Source of the DNA: Chelatococcus asaccharovorans
GTDB lineage: Bacteria; Pseudomonadota; Alphaproteobacteria; Rhizobiales; Beijerinckiaceae
NCBI RefSeq assembly: GCF_003201475.1
Contig: NZ_QJJK01000010.1
Location: 1 to 64,000, forward strand
Direction: 5' to 3'
DNA: 64,000 nucleotides
The notes under the pieces were generated by a model. That model was given only the letters and a program-made list of their open reading frames with translations, searched no databases and was not told the origin of the DNA. This document shows, piece after piece, positions 1 to 8,976 of this stretch; position 1 is the first letter of the stretch; each line of letters starts with the position of its first letter. Both the position numbers and the translations under genes were made by a program.

Positions 1-1
1 C

Positions 2-100
2 TCCTGGATCGACGCCTACAACACCCGACGACCCCACTCGGCCCTCAACGGCATCCCGCCATTCCAGAGGCTGAACAACCTTCTTGGAAACGACATCTAG
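2..100 (+). pseudogene. C-terminal fragment of an IS3/IS481-type transposase
   Basis: An open frame entering from the left edge encodes 32 residues ending in a TAG stop at 98-100. It carries the motif YNTRRPHSALNG, typical of the end of the integrase catalytic core in IS3/IS481-type transposases. The upstream part lies outside the window, so it may be a whole gene or a remnant. No terminal inverted repeat follows it. Its stop interlocks with the opposite-strand stop of the thiolase (TAG read from 99-97), so the right end of the element is missing or was lost when the junction formed. The family call is sound; the exact IS is not determined. Confidence 0.75.
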
Positions 101-1275
101 AGCCGCTCGATGGCCAATGCGATTCCCTGGCCGCCGCCGATGCACATCGTCACCAGACCCCGGCGCCCGCCGGTCCGTATCAACTCGTGCAGGGCCTTGA
201 TCACGAGGATGACCCCGGTCGCGCCGACGGGATGGCCGAGCGCGATCGCGCCGCCATTCGGGTTCACCCGCGCCGGATCGAGATCGAGGGCCCGCGTCAC
301 GGCGACGGCCTGGGCCGCGAAGGCCTCGTTCGACTCGACGACGTCGAAATCCGCCACGGCGAGGCCGGTCGCCTGCAGCAGACGCTGGACCGCGGGTACG
401 GGCCCGAGTCCCATGACATCGGGGCTGACACCGGCCACGGCATAACCGACGAGGCGCGCCAAGGGCTCGCAGCCGGCCTGCCGTGCGGTCTCTGCGCGCG
501 CCAGAACCAGCGCCGCAGCCCCGTCATTGATGCCCGAGGCGTTTCCGGCCGTCACGGTTCCGTCCTTCCGGAAGACTGGCCGCAAGCCCGCAAGCGCCTC
601 GGCGGAGGTCTGCTTGGGATGCTCGTCGATGGCGAACTGCAGCGGTCCCTTGCGCGTCTTGACCTCGACCGCGACGATCTGATCCGCGAAGCGGCCCTCG
701 GCCTGGGCGCGGGCGGTCCGGCTCTGGCTTTCCAGGGCGAAGGCGTCCTGGTCGGCGCGGCTGATACCGTGGCGGGCCGCCACATTCTCCGCCGTGATCC
801 CCATGGCGCCGCTCCCGAAGGGACATGTCAGCGTGCCCGACAGCATATCGACCATCACCGCATCGCCCATCTTCTGGCCGAAGCGTGCGGAGGGAAGATT
901 GTAGGGCGCGCGCGACATGCATTCGGCCCCGCCCACCAGGGCGAAATCCGCCTCCCCGAGCAGCAGCGCCTGGGCGGCGGAGACGATCGCCTGCACGCCG
1001 GAGCCGCAGAGGCGGTTCACACTCATCGCCGTCGCCGTTTCCGGAACGCCTGCCCCCATCGCCGCGACGCGGGACAGATACATGTCCCGCGGTTCGGTGT
1101 TGATGACATGGCCGAACACCGCCGTGCCGATCCGCTCCGGCGGAAGCCCGCAGCGCTCGATCGCCGCCCGTGCGGCGACGACCCCCAGTTCATGGGGCGC
1201 GAAGCCGGAGAGGGCACCGCCGAAGCCGCCGATCGCCGTACGAGCGCCGGCGAGGACCACGACCTCCCGCATCAT
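97..1275 (-). CDS. Acetyl-CoA acetyltransferase / 3-ketoacyl-CoA thiolase
   Basis: A 392-residue thiolase, the usual family length. The nucleophilic Cys90 sits in NRLCGSG, His348 in GHPVGATG and Cys378 in CIGGGQG, so the catalytic set is complete. Thiolases cleave 3-ketoacyl-CoA with CoA to release acetyl-CoA, or run the reverse condensation. I start at the ATG at 1275. It overlaps the upstream ligase stop (ATGA) and has a GGAGGA ribosome site seven bases ahead; longer in-frame starts lie inside the ligase gene. It is the last gene of the nine-gene aromatic operon, where it probably releases acetyl-CoA from the degraded side or ring products. Its final codon and stop lie on the border with a transposase remnant, so the last residues may not be native. 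Confidence 0.93.
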   Translation of the reverse strand: MMREVVVLAGARTAIGGFGGALSGFAPHELGVVAARAAIERCGLPPERIGTAVFGHVINTEPRDMYLSRVAAMGAGVPETATAMSVNRLCGSGVQAIVSAAQALLLGEADFALVGGAECMSRAPYNLPSARFGQKMGDAVMVDMLSGTLTCPFGSGAMGITAENVAARHGISRADQDAFALESQSRTARAQAEGRFADQIVAVEVKTRKGPLQFAIDEHPKQTSAEALAGLRPVFRKDGTVTAGNASGINDGAAALVLARAETARQAGCEPLARLVGYAVAGVSPDVMGLGPVPAVQRLLQATGLAVADFDVVESNEAFAAQAVAVTRALDLDPARVNPNGGAIALGHPVGATGVILVIKALHELIRTGGRRGLVTMCIGGGQGIALAIERL

Positions 1276-2966
1276 GCCTGTTTCCTCCAGCCGCCCCGGC
1301 CGGGCTCGTCGACCGAAACGCCGAGCTTGGCCGCGATGTCGGCGCGCAGGATGGCCTTGTCGAGCTTGCCGACGCGCGTCACCGGCAAGGCTTCTATGGT
1401 TTCGACCCGCTCGGGCCATTTGAACTTGGCAAGCCCCTGGCTCTCCAGAAAGGAGCCGAGCTCAGCGACGGTGGGAGCCTGCTGGCGCTCCCTCGGCACG
1501 ATATAGACGCAGATCCGTTCGCCGAGCGTCGCATCCGGCATGCCGATGACCGCGCATTGCAGCACGGCCGGATGCGCGACCACCGCGGTCTCGAGCTCTT
1601 CGGCGTTGACCTTCTCATGGCCGCGATTGACCAGATCCTTGTTGCGCCCCGAAAAGGCGTAATAGGTTTCGCCATCGATCCGGCGCCTGATCAGCAGATC
1701 GCCGGACCGATAAAAGCCCTGTGCATCGACGCATTGCGCATTGCGGTCCGGGGCATTGTAATAGCCGGCGAAGGTATAGGGTCCGCGGCAGACGAGTTCG
1801 CCGGGCTCGTCGTCCTCGACCTCCTCATCCGTGCCCGCCCGGACCAGGCGGACTTCGTCGAAAGCGGACATCGGCCGGCCGACACCCCAGTCGATGACCT
1901 CCTCCGGATCGTCGAGATGGGTGTACATGTTCACTCCCTCGGTCATGCCGAACATGCTGTGGCTCGGTAAGCCGAATTTGGTCCGGAAAACCCGTGCCGC
2001 ATCGGGCGACCAGACGGCCCTGACGCGGTCCAGCGTCGCGAGTCCCCGGTCCAGCATGGTCTCCAGCCGGGGCAGCAGCGGCCGGATCAAGCCCAGCCAG
2101 GTCGGCCGAGCGCGGCGTAGGATGTCGCCCCAGGCCTCCGGCGTCATCTCTGCCGGAATCGCGAAGGCCGCACCGCTGAGCAGGGTCGGCCCCCAGAAGC
2201 AGACCATGCAGGCATTGTGGATCATCGGCATCGGCATGAACATCACATCCTCCGCTGTATAGCCGAGCGTCTGCGCCGTAAGCAGCATGTTCAGCAGATA
2301 ATCGTTCGACATGCGCGGAATGATCTTGGGCACGCCGGTGGTGCCACCCGAAAGCTGGAATACGCAGACCTGGAACGGATCATGCTCGATCGCCTCCACC
2401 GTCCGGCGCGCGGCCTTCGGATCCGTCGCGGCGAGCAGGTCGTCGAAGGACAGGCAGCCGTCGCGGCGGCCGCGAAGCACGATCACATGCCGCATGGTCG
2501 GAATCTCCGCCGTCATCTTCAGTGCGAAGGCCGGCAGATCCGCCTTCGGGTCGTCGCCTTGAACGATGTGGATGCGGGCATCGGCGTGGCAGCCGAGATA
2601 GCCGATCTCGTGCTCGCGATGCGAGGCGAGGGTGCAGACCGGAATGACGCCGGCCTTGAGACAGCCGATGAAGGCGAACAGAAGCTCGCGGCAATTGCCG
2701 CTCTGGAAGAGCGCGCGCTCCTGCGGCTTGATCCCGAGCCCAATCAGGGCGGCGCCGAAACGGTCGCTGATCTCGTCGAGCTCGGCATAGGTCACGTCAC
2801 CTTCGGGGGTGTAAAGGGCGATCCGCGCGGCGTGCCGGGCGAAGGACCGGCGGAAGGCCGTCGCCAACGATTCGAGCGGCAGCGCGCCGGCCTCGACATA
2901 ACGGCGCAGACGCTCGGGGTCCGCGTAAACGACGCCGGGCAGCGGATTTCTCACCTGGTTCTGCAT
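1272..2966 (-). CDS. Aryl-acid AMP ligase (EntE/DhbE-like acyl-CoA synthetase)
   Basis: A 564-residue ANL-superfamily adenylating enzyme. The phosphate loop [10 protein letters not shown] is at 205-214, the adenylate motif GMTEG lies mid-protein, and the C-terminal lysine in VGKLDK is at about 534. The pair His250-Asn251 in MPMIHN matches the position where, in EntE/DhbE-type 2,3-dihydroxybenzoate or salicylate ligases, the asparagine contacts the ortho-hydroxyl. This favours an ortho-substituted benzoate as substrate. The ribosome site GGGAGG is seven bases before the ATG. It lies second to last in the operon headed by an SdgC-type monooxygenase and is the likely activating enzyme that makes the aryl-AMP or aryl-CoA. 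The adenylating activity is firm; the substrate is inferred. Confidence 0.88.
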   Translation of the reverse strand: MQNQVRNPLPGVVYADPERLRRYVEAGALPLESLATAFRRSFARHAARIALYTPEGDVTYAELDEISDRFGAALIGLGIKPQERALFQSGNCRELLFAFIGCLKAGVIPVCTLASHREHEIGYLGCHADARIHIVQGDDPKADLPAFALKMTAEIPTMRHVIVLRGRRDGCLSFDDLLAATDPKAARRTVEAIEHDPFQVCVFQLSGGTTGVPKIIPRMSNDYLLNMLLTAQTLGYTAEDVMFMPMPMIHNACMVCFWGPTLLSGAAFAIPAEMTPEAWGDILRRARPTWLGLIRPLLPRLETMLDRGLATLDRVRAVWSPDAARVFRTKFGLPSHSMFGMTEGVNMYTHLDDPEEVIDWGVGRPMSAFDEVRLVRAGTDEEVEDDEPGELVCRGPYTFAGYYNAPDRNAQCVDAQGFYRSGDLLIRRRIDGETYYAFSGRNKDLVNRGHEKVNAEELETAVVAHPAVLQCAVIGMPDATLGERICVYIVPRERQQAPTVAELGSFLESQGLAKFKWPERVETIEALPVTRVGKLDKAILRADIAAKLGVSVDEPGRGGWRKQA

Positions 2967-3029
2967 GGTTCAACCTCCCTCGGTCCTGTTTTTTATCGAT
3001 CGCATCGGTCTGCCGGCCGGCTCGGCCGG

Positions 3030-4289
3030 TCAGCGGAAGCGTTCCTCCAGCCAATCGCGGATCAGGGTCGCGGCGATCTCCTGTCCGGGACGCTCGTCCG
3101 GCTCGAGCGGCTGGCCGTGATGGTTTCCGCGCACGGAGTGACGGCGCTTGTCCGGCGCCGCGACCGACGCGAAGATCGCGTCCAGCTCCGTGCCGAACAC
3201 GGTGTTGTCGCCGGAATATCCGATGATGAGCGTCGGCTGATGGATGGCGGGGCCGCAGCGCTCGAAGGATGCGTTCGACGACAGTCCCGACCAGGTCGAG
3301 AGCCAGCTCTCCGGGGTGCAGACCCGCGCGAATCCGATGCTGCCGAGATTCGAGGCGTAAGGGTCGGCGCCCCAGACCGTGCCCCAATGCCGGTCCGACG
3401 GATCGAGCGAGAGATCGTAGCACCGCAGATCAGCGTTGGTCCGCCAGACTTGGAACACGCCGCCGAAAGCGGCGCGGCGCGGATCGCCGCCCTGCCCGGA
3501 CTTGATCAGCTTGCGCTCCTCCAGCCGGGCCTGAATCAGCCCGCGGGCGCGGGCATCGATCCGCGCGACGCGCTCCGCCTGTGCCGCCCGATAGCGGGCG
3601 ACGAAATCGGCGGTGTAGCGCGCGCCTCCCGGCGGCGGCTCGAAACCATTGGCCGGCGAAAACGGATCGAGCGCCGGATCAACCGACATCGCATCGTCTT
3701 CATCGGTGACGGAAGGGTCGATCAGGTTTTGCAGGAGCTTGCCCTGTCCGGGGTGCGGCGCGAGCCCGATCAGCCCATCGACCCGCGGCAGATGGGCTTC
3801 GGCGAGCCCCGTCGGACGGCCGCCGGGGCTGCGGGCAATCCGCTGCGTCCCCGTGGCTTCCGATTGCTGGATGTAGAAGGCGAAGAGCGCGGCTCCGCCG
3901 GAATTGCCGAGCAGCACGATACGCGCGAAGCCGGCCTCGCGCAGGAAGGCGAGCCCGGCGGCGAGATCGAGCAGGGCGGTTTCATGCTCCAGCCTGATGT
4001 CGTTGCCGACGCTGCGCGCGCCCTGAACCCAGCAGGCATAGCCGGCCGCAACCAGATGCGGCACCATGTAATGCGTCAACAGCAATTCGCGCGGATGCAT
4101 GATGACGATGGCGGTGGTTTCCCCTCCGCGCGCATGAAGGCAACCGACGATCTGGGCGCCGTCCTCCGTGGCGAGTGGCATCACCCGGCTGCGCATGGTT
4201 TCAGGCAGGAGCGCGGGGTTCCAGGAGGCGCCCCGCAGCCCCGCGGTCACCCTGCGCTCGATCTTCCCCGCTTGTGACTCGGTGCTCAT
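3030..4289 (-). CDS. Alpha/beta hydrolase family protein
   Basis: A 419-residue alpha/beta hydrolase. The nucleophile elbow is GNSGG, in a strand-turn-helix context (IVLLGNSGG). An acid-region strand (LIIGYSGDNTVF) and a late GNHHG supply the other catalytic candidates. It has no signal peptide, so it should be cytosolic. I start at the ATG at 4289 (MSTES), with GGAGAAG upstream; an earlier in-frame ATG would run back into the preceding small gene. It sits 25 bases after the small gene and 63 bases before the ligase in the aromatic operon. A ring-cleavage-product (C-C bond) hydrolase or an ester/thioester hydrolase is plausible, but nothing in the sequence fixes the substrate. Confidence 0.75.
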   Translation of the reverse strand: MSTESQAGKIERRVTAGLRGASWNPALLPETMRSRVMPLATEDGAQIVGCLHARGGETTAIVIMHPRELLLTHYMVPHLVAAGYACWVQGARSVGNDIRLEHETALLDLAAGLAFLREAGFARIVLLGNSGGAALFAFYIQQSEATGTQRIARSPGGRPTGLAEAHLPRVDGLIGLAPHPGQGKLLQNLIDPSVTDEDDAMSVDPALDPFSPANGFEPPPGGARYTADFVARYRAAQAERVARIDARARGLIQARLEERKLIKSGQGGDPRRAAFGGVFQVWRTNADLRCYDLSLDPSDRHWGTVWGADPYASNLGSIGFARVCTPESWLSTWSGLSSNASFERCGPAIHQPTLIIGYSGDNTVFGTELDAIFASVAAPDKRRHSVRGNHHGQPLEPDERPGQEIAATLIRDWLEERFR

Positions 4290-4314
4290 CGCAGGCTCTT
4301 CTCCGTCATCGCCG

Positions 4315-4593
4315 TCAATGTCCCTGGTCGGGGAGGATCGGCAGGTTGGTTGGCGCAAGACGCAGCTTTCCGGGAGAAAAATGCGTGATCCGCCCATCCA
4401 GGCCGCCCGTCAGGCAGCCGAACCAGACCGCTTCGCCGAGCTTCGTCGCGGCGCGGTCGATTTCGATCTCTTCATGGAATTCGATGAAGGTGTAGCCGGC
4501 GACGACGTCATGGACCGTGCAGGCGGGATCCCGGCGGGCATTCTCGACCAGGGACCGGAAATCGGGGACGTCCAGAACATAGAAGCCGCTCAT
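4315..4593 (-). CDS. Small conserved-looking protein of unknown function in the aromatic operon
   Basis: A 92-residue protein that I do not recognise as a named family. It is acidic to neutral, with no membrane segment, signal peptide or cysteine-metal motif. A central stretch rich in Glu and aromatic residues (YTFIEFHEEIEID) and a GCLTGGLDGRI segment suggest a small folded domain. Its ATG overlaps the stop of the VOC gene (ATGA), so it is translationally coupled to it. That makes a role as partner or subunit of the VOC protein, or as a ligand-binding accessory protein, worth considering. The coding call rests on the coupling and on the absence of a better frame. Confidence 0.6.
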   Translation of the reverse strand: MSGFYVLDVPDFRSLVENARRDPACTVHDVVAGYTFIEFHEEIEIDRAATKLGEAVWFGCLTGGLDGRITHFSPGKLRLAPTNLPILPDQGH

Positions 4594-5207
4594 CGCGCCG
4601 TCTCCCTTCCCGAGAGGGCGGCGTCCTGCCGGGCTCGCACGAGTTCGCCCTTGGCCCGCCAGAACTGCTCGATATTCGTCCAGCCTTCCGCTCCTTCGAG
4701 CCGCAGCGCCGCTTCGATCGTCAGCTCAGCATCGACCGCGTCGATCTGCTCGACATCGCGCAGCGAGCGCGTGATCTCGAGCGGATAGCCGTTCGGATCC
4801 CGGAAATAGATCGATTCGATGATTTCATGGGTGATGAACTGGCTGACCTTCACGCCGGCGTCCTGCAGACGTTTCTGCCATGCCAGAAGTTCAGCCTCGG
4901 TCGAGACCCGCCAGGCGGTGTGGTTGGCCAGCGACATGTAGCCGCGCGGCACTTTCAGCTCCGGCGGCTGCTCGGTGCCGATGTAATGGAAGAAGGCGAT
5001 CAGGCTTTCATTGCCGCTGTCGAAGAAGAAATGCAGGAAGTCCGCATGCTGTTCATCGACGCGGCCCCAACCTTTCGCTGTCACCGCGTGGACGAGGGGC
5101 AACCCCATGATGTCGCGGTAGAAGTGAACCGTTTCCTTGAGCTTCCAAGTCGGATGGGCGGTGTGGTCGACGCCGTTGAGCCGCAATGTTTCCGGATGGT
5201 TCGACAT
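4590..5207 (-). CDS. VOC-superfamily metalloprotein (extradiol dioxygenase-like)
   Basis: A 205-residue vicinal-oxygen-chelate protein. It has one paired beta-alpha-beta-beta-beta module and a longer C-terminal tail. His15, His96 and Glu144 (in YPLEITR) sit where VOC enzymes such as type I extradiol dioxygenases place a 2-His-1-carboxylate metal site. The ribosome site AGGAGG is seven bases before the ATG. It overlaps the next small gene and follows the HMG-CoA-lyase-like gene within a few bases. In this operon it is the only candidate ring-cleavage dioxygenase I can see, but VOC proteins also include isomerases and glyoxalases. The fold is firm; the reaction is inferred. Confidence 0.82.
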   Translation of the reverse strand: MSNHPETLRLNGVDHTAHPTWKLKETVHFYRDIMGLPLVHAVTAKGWGRVDEQHADFLHFFFDSGNESLIAFFHYIGTEQPPELKVPRGYMSLANHTAWRVSTEAELLAWQKRLQDAGVKVSQFITHEIIESIYFRDPNGYPLEITRSLRDVEQIDAVDAELTIEAALRLEGAEGWTNIEQFWRAKGELVRARQDAALSGRETAR

Positions 5208-5208
5208 C

Positions 5209-6195
5209 TCATGTCCTCCTGATTGTCTCGTTGTAACGCTCTCGCGGCGCGGCCTCGGAGCCGAACGTCACGGCGCGCTTCGTCCAGTCTTCCAGCAGCC
5301 GGGCGCGCGGGGCGGTTCGCAGATGGCCGGCGGCGGCGGCCGGCCCGAGCGCGGCGACGCGGTCCGCCGCCGCCAGCAGCCGTGCCGGATCGAGCCCCGT
5401 CTGCAGACCTTCGCACGCGAGCGCGAAGGCGACATCCTCGGAAGCCGCATTGCCGGTGGCGCCGGGGGCGAAAGGGCAGCCGCCGAGGCCGCCCGCTGCC
5501 GCGTCGAAGACTCTGACGCCGCTTTCGGCGGCAGCGAGCACATTGGCGATCGCAAAGCCGTAAGTGTCATGCGGATGGAAGGCGACTCCGCCCGCGCCGC
5601 TGCCGCGCATGGCCTGATCGAACAGGGCGCGGACCTGAGAGGGAAATGCGCGCCCCGTGGTGTCGCAGAGACAGATCTCCGCGTGAGGCGCAAGGGTCAG
5701 GACCTGCCGCATCAGCTCGAGCGTGCGCGCCATCGGCACGGCTCCCTCGAACGGGCTGTCGAAGCTCGTCGCCAGATCGATGCGAAGATGCGCCAGCTCC
5801 GCGTCATGCTCGGCGACTAGGCCGGCGAGCTCGGCGACGGATCGCGCGGTATCGCAGCCGACATTGGCGCGGTTGTGCCGCTCGCAGACGGACAGGACGA
5901 AGACGAGTTCGCGCAGGCCGGCCGCAATCGCCGCGGCGGCGCCCCGGCGATTGGGCACCAGCGCGGCGGGGCGGCAAGCGTCGAGCCGCGGCAGGCAAGC
6001 TGCGGCAACGGCCGCCGCATCGGTCATCTGCGGCAGAGCACGCGGGCTGACGAAGGCGCCGATCTCCATGCGCGCGAAGCCGGCCGCCGCGAGCGCCTCG
6101 ACGATCTCGATCTTCTCCTGCGTCGGCACGATGTCGCGCAGAGACTGGAAGCCGTCGCGCGGCGCGACCTCGACCACCGTCACATCGACCGTCAC
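5209..6195 (-). CDS. Hydroxymethylglutaryl-CoA lyase family protein
   Basis: A 328-residue HMGL-like TIM-barrel enzyme. It shows APRDG near the start (Arg13, Asp14), the metal-binding His207-x-His209 in FHPHDTYG, and the flexible catalytic-cysteine loop GLGGCPFAPGATGN (Cys240). These are the catalytic elements of HMG-CoA lyases, which split 3-hydroxy-3-methylglutaryl-CoA-like thioesters into acetyl-CoA and a ketoacid. The start is a GTG at 6195 that overlaps the CoA-transferase stop (GTGA). Next to a family III CoA-transferase it probably cleaves a hydroxy-acyl-CoA made by that enzyme, as in side-chain or citramalyl-type pathways. The natural substrate is unknown. Confidence 0.88.
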   Translation of the reverse strand: MTVDVTVVEVAPRDGFQSLRDIVPTQEKIEIVEALAAAGFARMEIGAFVSPRALPQMTDAAAVAAACLPRLDACRPAALVPNRRGAAAAIAAGLRELVFVLSVCERHNRANVGCDTARSVAELAGLVAEHDAELAHLRIDLATSFDSPFEGAVPMARTLELMRQVLTLAPHAEICLCDTTGRAFPSQVRALFDQAMRGSGAGGVAFHPHDTYGFAIANVLAAAESGVRVFDAAAGGLGGCPFAPGATGNAASEDVAFALACEGLQTGLDPARLLAAADRVAALGPAAAAGHLRTAPRARLLEDWTKRAVTFGSEAAPRERYNETIRRT

Positions 6196-7331
6196 CGCTC
6201 GTCCACCCTGTGTTGATCGGCACCGACCGCCCTGGCCGCGTGAGCGAGCCGCCCGGGATGGTTGCGCAGACGCGGGACCAGACCCGGCGTGGCGATCCGA
6301 TCGCCATCGTCGCTGCTGACCTCCGCGATCGCGCCGCGCGCTTGAAAATGCGGGTCTGCGACGATGTCGGCGATCGAATTGACCGGGCCTGCGGGAACGC
6401 CAGCCGCCGCCAGGATCGCCAAGGCGGGCTCCAGCGCCCTTGCGCCGGCCCAGGCGGAGATGATGTCGTCGAGCGCGGCGCTATGACCGATTCTGGCCTG
6501 GTTGGTGGCGAAGCGCGGGTCGGCGGCGGTGCCCTCCTGCCCCATGGCGGCGCAAAGGCGACGGAAGATCGGTTCGGAATTGGCCGCGATCGACAGATGG
6601 CGGCCATCGGCGGTCGTATAGATTCCGCTCGGCGCCGCGCGCAGATAGCGATTTCCGGCGCGTTCCGTGACGCGGCCGGCATGGGCATATTCCGGCAGGA
6701 GCGCCTCTGACAGGCTGAACAGCCCTTCGACCAGCGATACGTCGATATGGTCGCCGCGCCCGTCGCGCCTGCGGGCCTGGAGGGCGGCGAGCGTCCCGAA
6801 GGCGGCGTACAGCGCCGCAATCTCGTCGCCCACCGACAGCCCGACCCGCACCGGCGGCCGGTCCTCATAGCCGGTGACGTACCGAAAACCGCTGATGCCC
6901 TCGGCAATATGGCCGAAGCCGGGACGCTCCGCCTTGGGGCCGTCCTGTCCGTAGCCCGAGATCGAAACATAGATCAGCCCGGGATGTTCCGCGGCGAGCT
7001 CGGCATAGCCCATCCCCCAGCCCGCCATCACCCCGGGGCGGAAATTCTCGATGACGGCGTCGGCGCCGAGGATCAGCTCGCGAGCGCGAAGGCGGTCATC
7101 GCGTTGCCGCAGATCGAGGCAGACGAAGGATTTGTTGCGGTTATGCGATTTGAACCACCAGGAGGTGCCGTCGGGAGCAAGCTCGCCCCAGCGGCGCAGA
7201 TGGTCGCCCTCGGGCGGCTCGATCTTGACGACATCGGCGCCGAAATCGGCCAGCAGACGCGCGGCCGCCGGCGCCGCGACAGTGGAGCCCAGTTCGATGA
7301 CGCGGATGCCGTCGAGGGGAAGCGCTTTCAT
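6192..7331 (-). CDS. Family III CoA-transferase (CaiB/BaiF)
   Basis: A 379-residue class III CoA-transferase. It opens with the typical LDGIRVIELG. Asp169 in VGLSVGDEI aligns with the catalytic aspartate (Asp169) of formyl-CoA transferase, which forms the acyl-anhydride and thioester intermediates. I start at the ATG at 7331, which overlaps the thioesterase stop (ATGA); the frame stays open far upstream, but that part runs antiparallel-free through the thioesterase gene and is not native. It overlaps the following lyase by four bases. The enzyme should move CoA between carboxylic acids without ATP, probably charging a pathway acid for the HMG-CoA-lyase-like enzyme. Confidence 0.9.
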   Translation of the reverse strand: MKALPLDGIRVIELGSTVAAPAAARLLADFGADVVKIEPPEGDHLRRWGELAPDGTSWWFKSHNRNKSFVCLDLRQRDDRLRARELILGADAVIENFRPGVMAGWGMGYAELAAEHPGLIYVSISGYGQDGPKAERPGFGHIAEGISGFRYVTGYEDRPPVRVGLSVGDEIAALYAAFGTLAALQARRRDGRGDHIDVSLVEGLFSLSEALLPEYAHAGRVTERAGNRYLRAAPSGIYTTADGRHLSIAANSEPIFRRLCAAMGQEGTAADPRFATNQARIGHSAALDDIISAWAGARALEPALAILAAAGVPAGPVNSIADIVADPHFQARGAIAEVSSDDGDRIATPGLVPRLRNHPGRLAHAARAVGADQHRVDER

Positions 7332-7822
7332 GGATTCCGCTCCTCGCCGGGAGCAGCGTCGGCCTGCCGCGCGTAAGCCTCCAACCTCTCGCGCAGAGCT
7401 TGGGGGATGGCGCAGGCGCGCCGAGTCGCCGGTTCGATGACGATTGGGGTGAGAGCAGCCGAAAAGCAGGGCTCCCCGCTTTCGACATGCCGGGCCTCCA
7501 GCGCGAGATCGAAGGTTCGGGTGCGCAAGGCTCCGACGCGCATCTGCATGTCGAACCATTCTCCCGGCCAGAGCGAACGGTGAAAGGTGAGATTCAGCGC
7601 CTTCATCGGCAGCCCCCATCCGGCGCCGTCCAGGGCCTGATGCATCGGCGCACCGAGCAGATGGCTGATCAGATACTCGAAACCGCTGAGCGCATAATCC
7701 GAGAACCGCGCCGTGTAGACGACACCCGCCGGATCGCATTCTCCCCAGCGGACCCGCCGCCGAACCGTCACGGGACGGGTGCGGAGAAGATATTCGTCGC
7801 CATGGCTGGAGATGTCGGCCAT
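7328..7822 (-). CDS. 4-hydroxybenzoyl-CoA thioesterase-like hotdog protein
   Basis: A 164-residue acyl-CoA thioesterase of the 4HBT hotdog group. The diagnostic motif is GECDPAGVVYTARF, with the catalytic carboxylate at Asp30. I start at the ATG at 7822, which shares one base with the monooxygenase stop (TGATG); a GTG one codon earlier is also possible. Its position directly after the aromatic-CoA monooxygenase suggests that it releases the hydroxylated free acid from its CoA ester, as expected in a salicylyl-CoA to gentisate type route. The thioesterase family is clear; the acyl group is inferred. Confidence 0.88.
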   Translation of the reverse strand: MADISSHGDEYLLRTRPVTVRRRVRWGECDPAGVVYTARFSDYALSGFEYLISHLLGAPMHQALDGAGWGLPMKALNLTFHRSLWPGEWFDMQMRVGALRTRTFDLALEARHVESGEPCFSAALTPIVIEPATRRACAIPQALRERLEAYARQADAAPGEERNP

Positions 7823-8976
7823 CACGCGCCAACCGTCTCGAGACGTCTGTCGGAGAATGTGCCGTATCGATCGACGAAACGGGGAAATTCCTGGCTCAGC
7901 CGCTCATCGGAGATACGGCCGGTCCGCTGGAGATAGTCGAAGACGAGATCCACCGGCCCCAGCCTCGCCATGCGATCCGGGAAGGTCTCATACCAGGTGA
8001 AGCTGCCTTCGGTGGCGTCGAGCATCTTCTGCTTCTGGGGCGCGCGGATCGCCTCGAAGGCGCGAAAGGTCGCCTGCACGTCGTCGGGATGGTCCTTGAG
8101 CGCATCGGCAAGCGCGATGGAGTCTTCCATCGCGATGCGGGTTCCGGATCCGATTGATGGATGGGCGCTGTGCAGGGCGTCGCCGATCAGAACGGTGTTG
8201 CCCGCATGCCAGCGACTGCAGCGGATCACCGGCAGATTGCGCCAAATGGAGTGGTTGGAGAGCAGCGGTTCGCCGCGCAGTTCCGGCTCGAAGATCCGTT
8301 CGGCGAGGGTCTGGCGCTCGCGGTCGCTCATCGCCGCCAGACCGCAGCGTTGCCAAGTCGCAGCGTCGCATTCGATCACGACTGTGCTCATGGCTTCGCT
8401 GTAGGGATAGGCGACGGCGATGAAATGACCTTGTCCCGCTTTGCGGAACACCAATACGGGATAGGGGAAATGTCGCTTCGTGCCATACCAGGCCATGCGG
8501 CTCGAGAGCGTGCGCGTCGTCGCGCCGAAAGCCGCCTCGTTGCCAGCGCGAACGAGCGAGTTGATGCCGTCGGCCCCGACGATCATGTCGGCGTCGAGCG
8601 CGTTCGCCTCGACCCGCCTTTCGTAATGGACCTGGACCCCGGCTTCCTCGCAGCAATCCTGAAGGATGTTCAACAACCTCAGCCGAGGCACCGCCCCGCC
8701 GAACGCCACCCCCTCGATGAAAACGGAATCCTCGCGATGGCGCAGGATTTGATGCCGCGTCACATACATCGCTGCCGAGAGGCGCGCGAAGGAATCAGGA
8801 TCCGCCCGCTCCATCCGCGACAGGCCGCGATCGGCCAGCACGATTCCGAAGCCATAGGTGGCGTCGCACGGATTCTGCTCGAAAACCTCGATCTCGCAAT
8901 GGGGAAGACGCTTTTTCGCCAGCAGCGCAAAGTAAAGCCCGGCCGGCCCGGCTCCGATAACCTTGATCTTCATCAT
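7822..8976 (-). CDS. FAD-dependent aromatic-CoA monooxygenase (salicylyl-CoA 5-hydroxylase / 2-aminobenzoyl-CoA type)
   Basis: A 384-residue single-component flavoprotein hydroxylase. The dinucleotide fold GAGPAG is at 8-13, a GADGINS motif follows mid-protein, and the second FAD motif GDALHSAHPSIGSGT begins at 265. That last form, with SIGSG and MEDSIALADAL, is characteristic in my memory of SdgC (salicylyl-CoA 5-hydroxylase) and of the N-terminal half of 2-aminobenzoyl-CoA monooxygenase/reductase, rather than of free-acid hydroxylases. GAGGA lies five bases before the first of two adjacent ATGs (8976, 8973). It is the first gene of the nine-gene operon and defines its theme: hydroxylation of an ortho-substituted benzoyl-CoA. 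Confidence 0.86.
   Translation of the reverse strand: MMKIKVIGAGPAGLYFALLAKKRLPHCEIEVFEQNPCDATYGFGIVLADRGLSRMERADPDSFARLSAAMYVTRHQILRHREDSVFIEGVAFGGAVPRLRLLNILQDCCEEAGVQVHYERRVEANALDADMIVGADGINSLVRAGNEAAFGATTRTLSSRMAWYGTKRHFPYPVLVFRKAGQGHFIAVAYPYSEAMSTVVIECDAATWQRCGLAAMSDRERQTLAERIFEPELRGEPLLSNHSIWRNLPVIRCSRWHAGNTVLIGDALHSAHPSIGSGTRIAMEDSIALADALKDHPDDVQATFRAFEAIRAPQKQKMLDATEGSFTWYETFPDRMARLGPVDLVFDYLQRTGRISDERLSQEFPRFVDRYGTFSDRRLETVGA

Noticed and set aside
187-1506. Long open frame on the plus strand opposite the thiolase
   Set aside because: Arg/Gly/His-rich shadow of a high-GC gene. The opposite strand encodes a complete thiolase with its active site. The same applies to long frames at 2217-4277, 26156-27337, 29445-30086 and 42616-44571.
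7332-7832. N-terminal extension of the CoA-transferase frame
   Set aside because: The extension overlaps the thioesterase gene in another phase and lacks homology. The ATG at 7331 overlaps the thioesterase stop as at the other joints of the operon.
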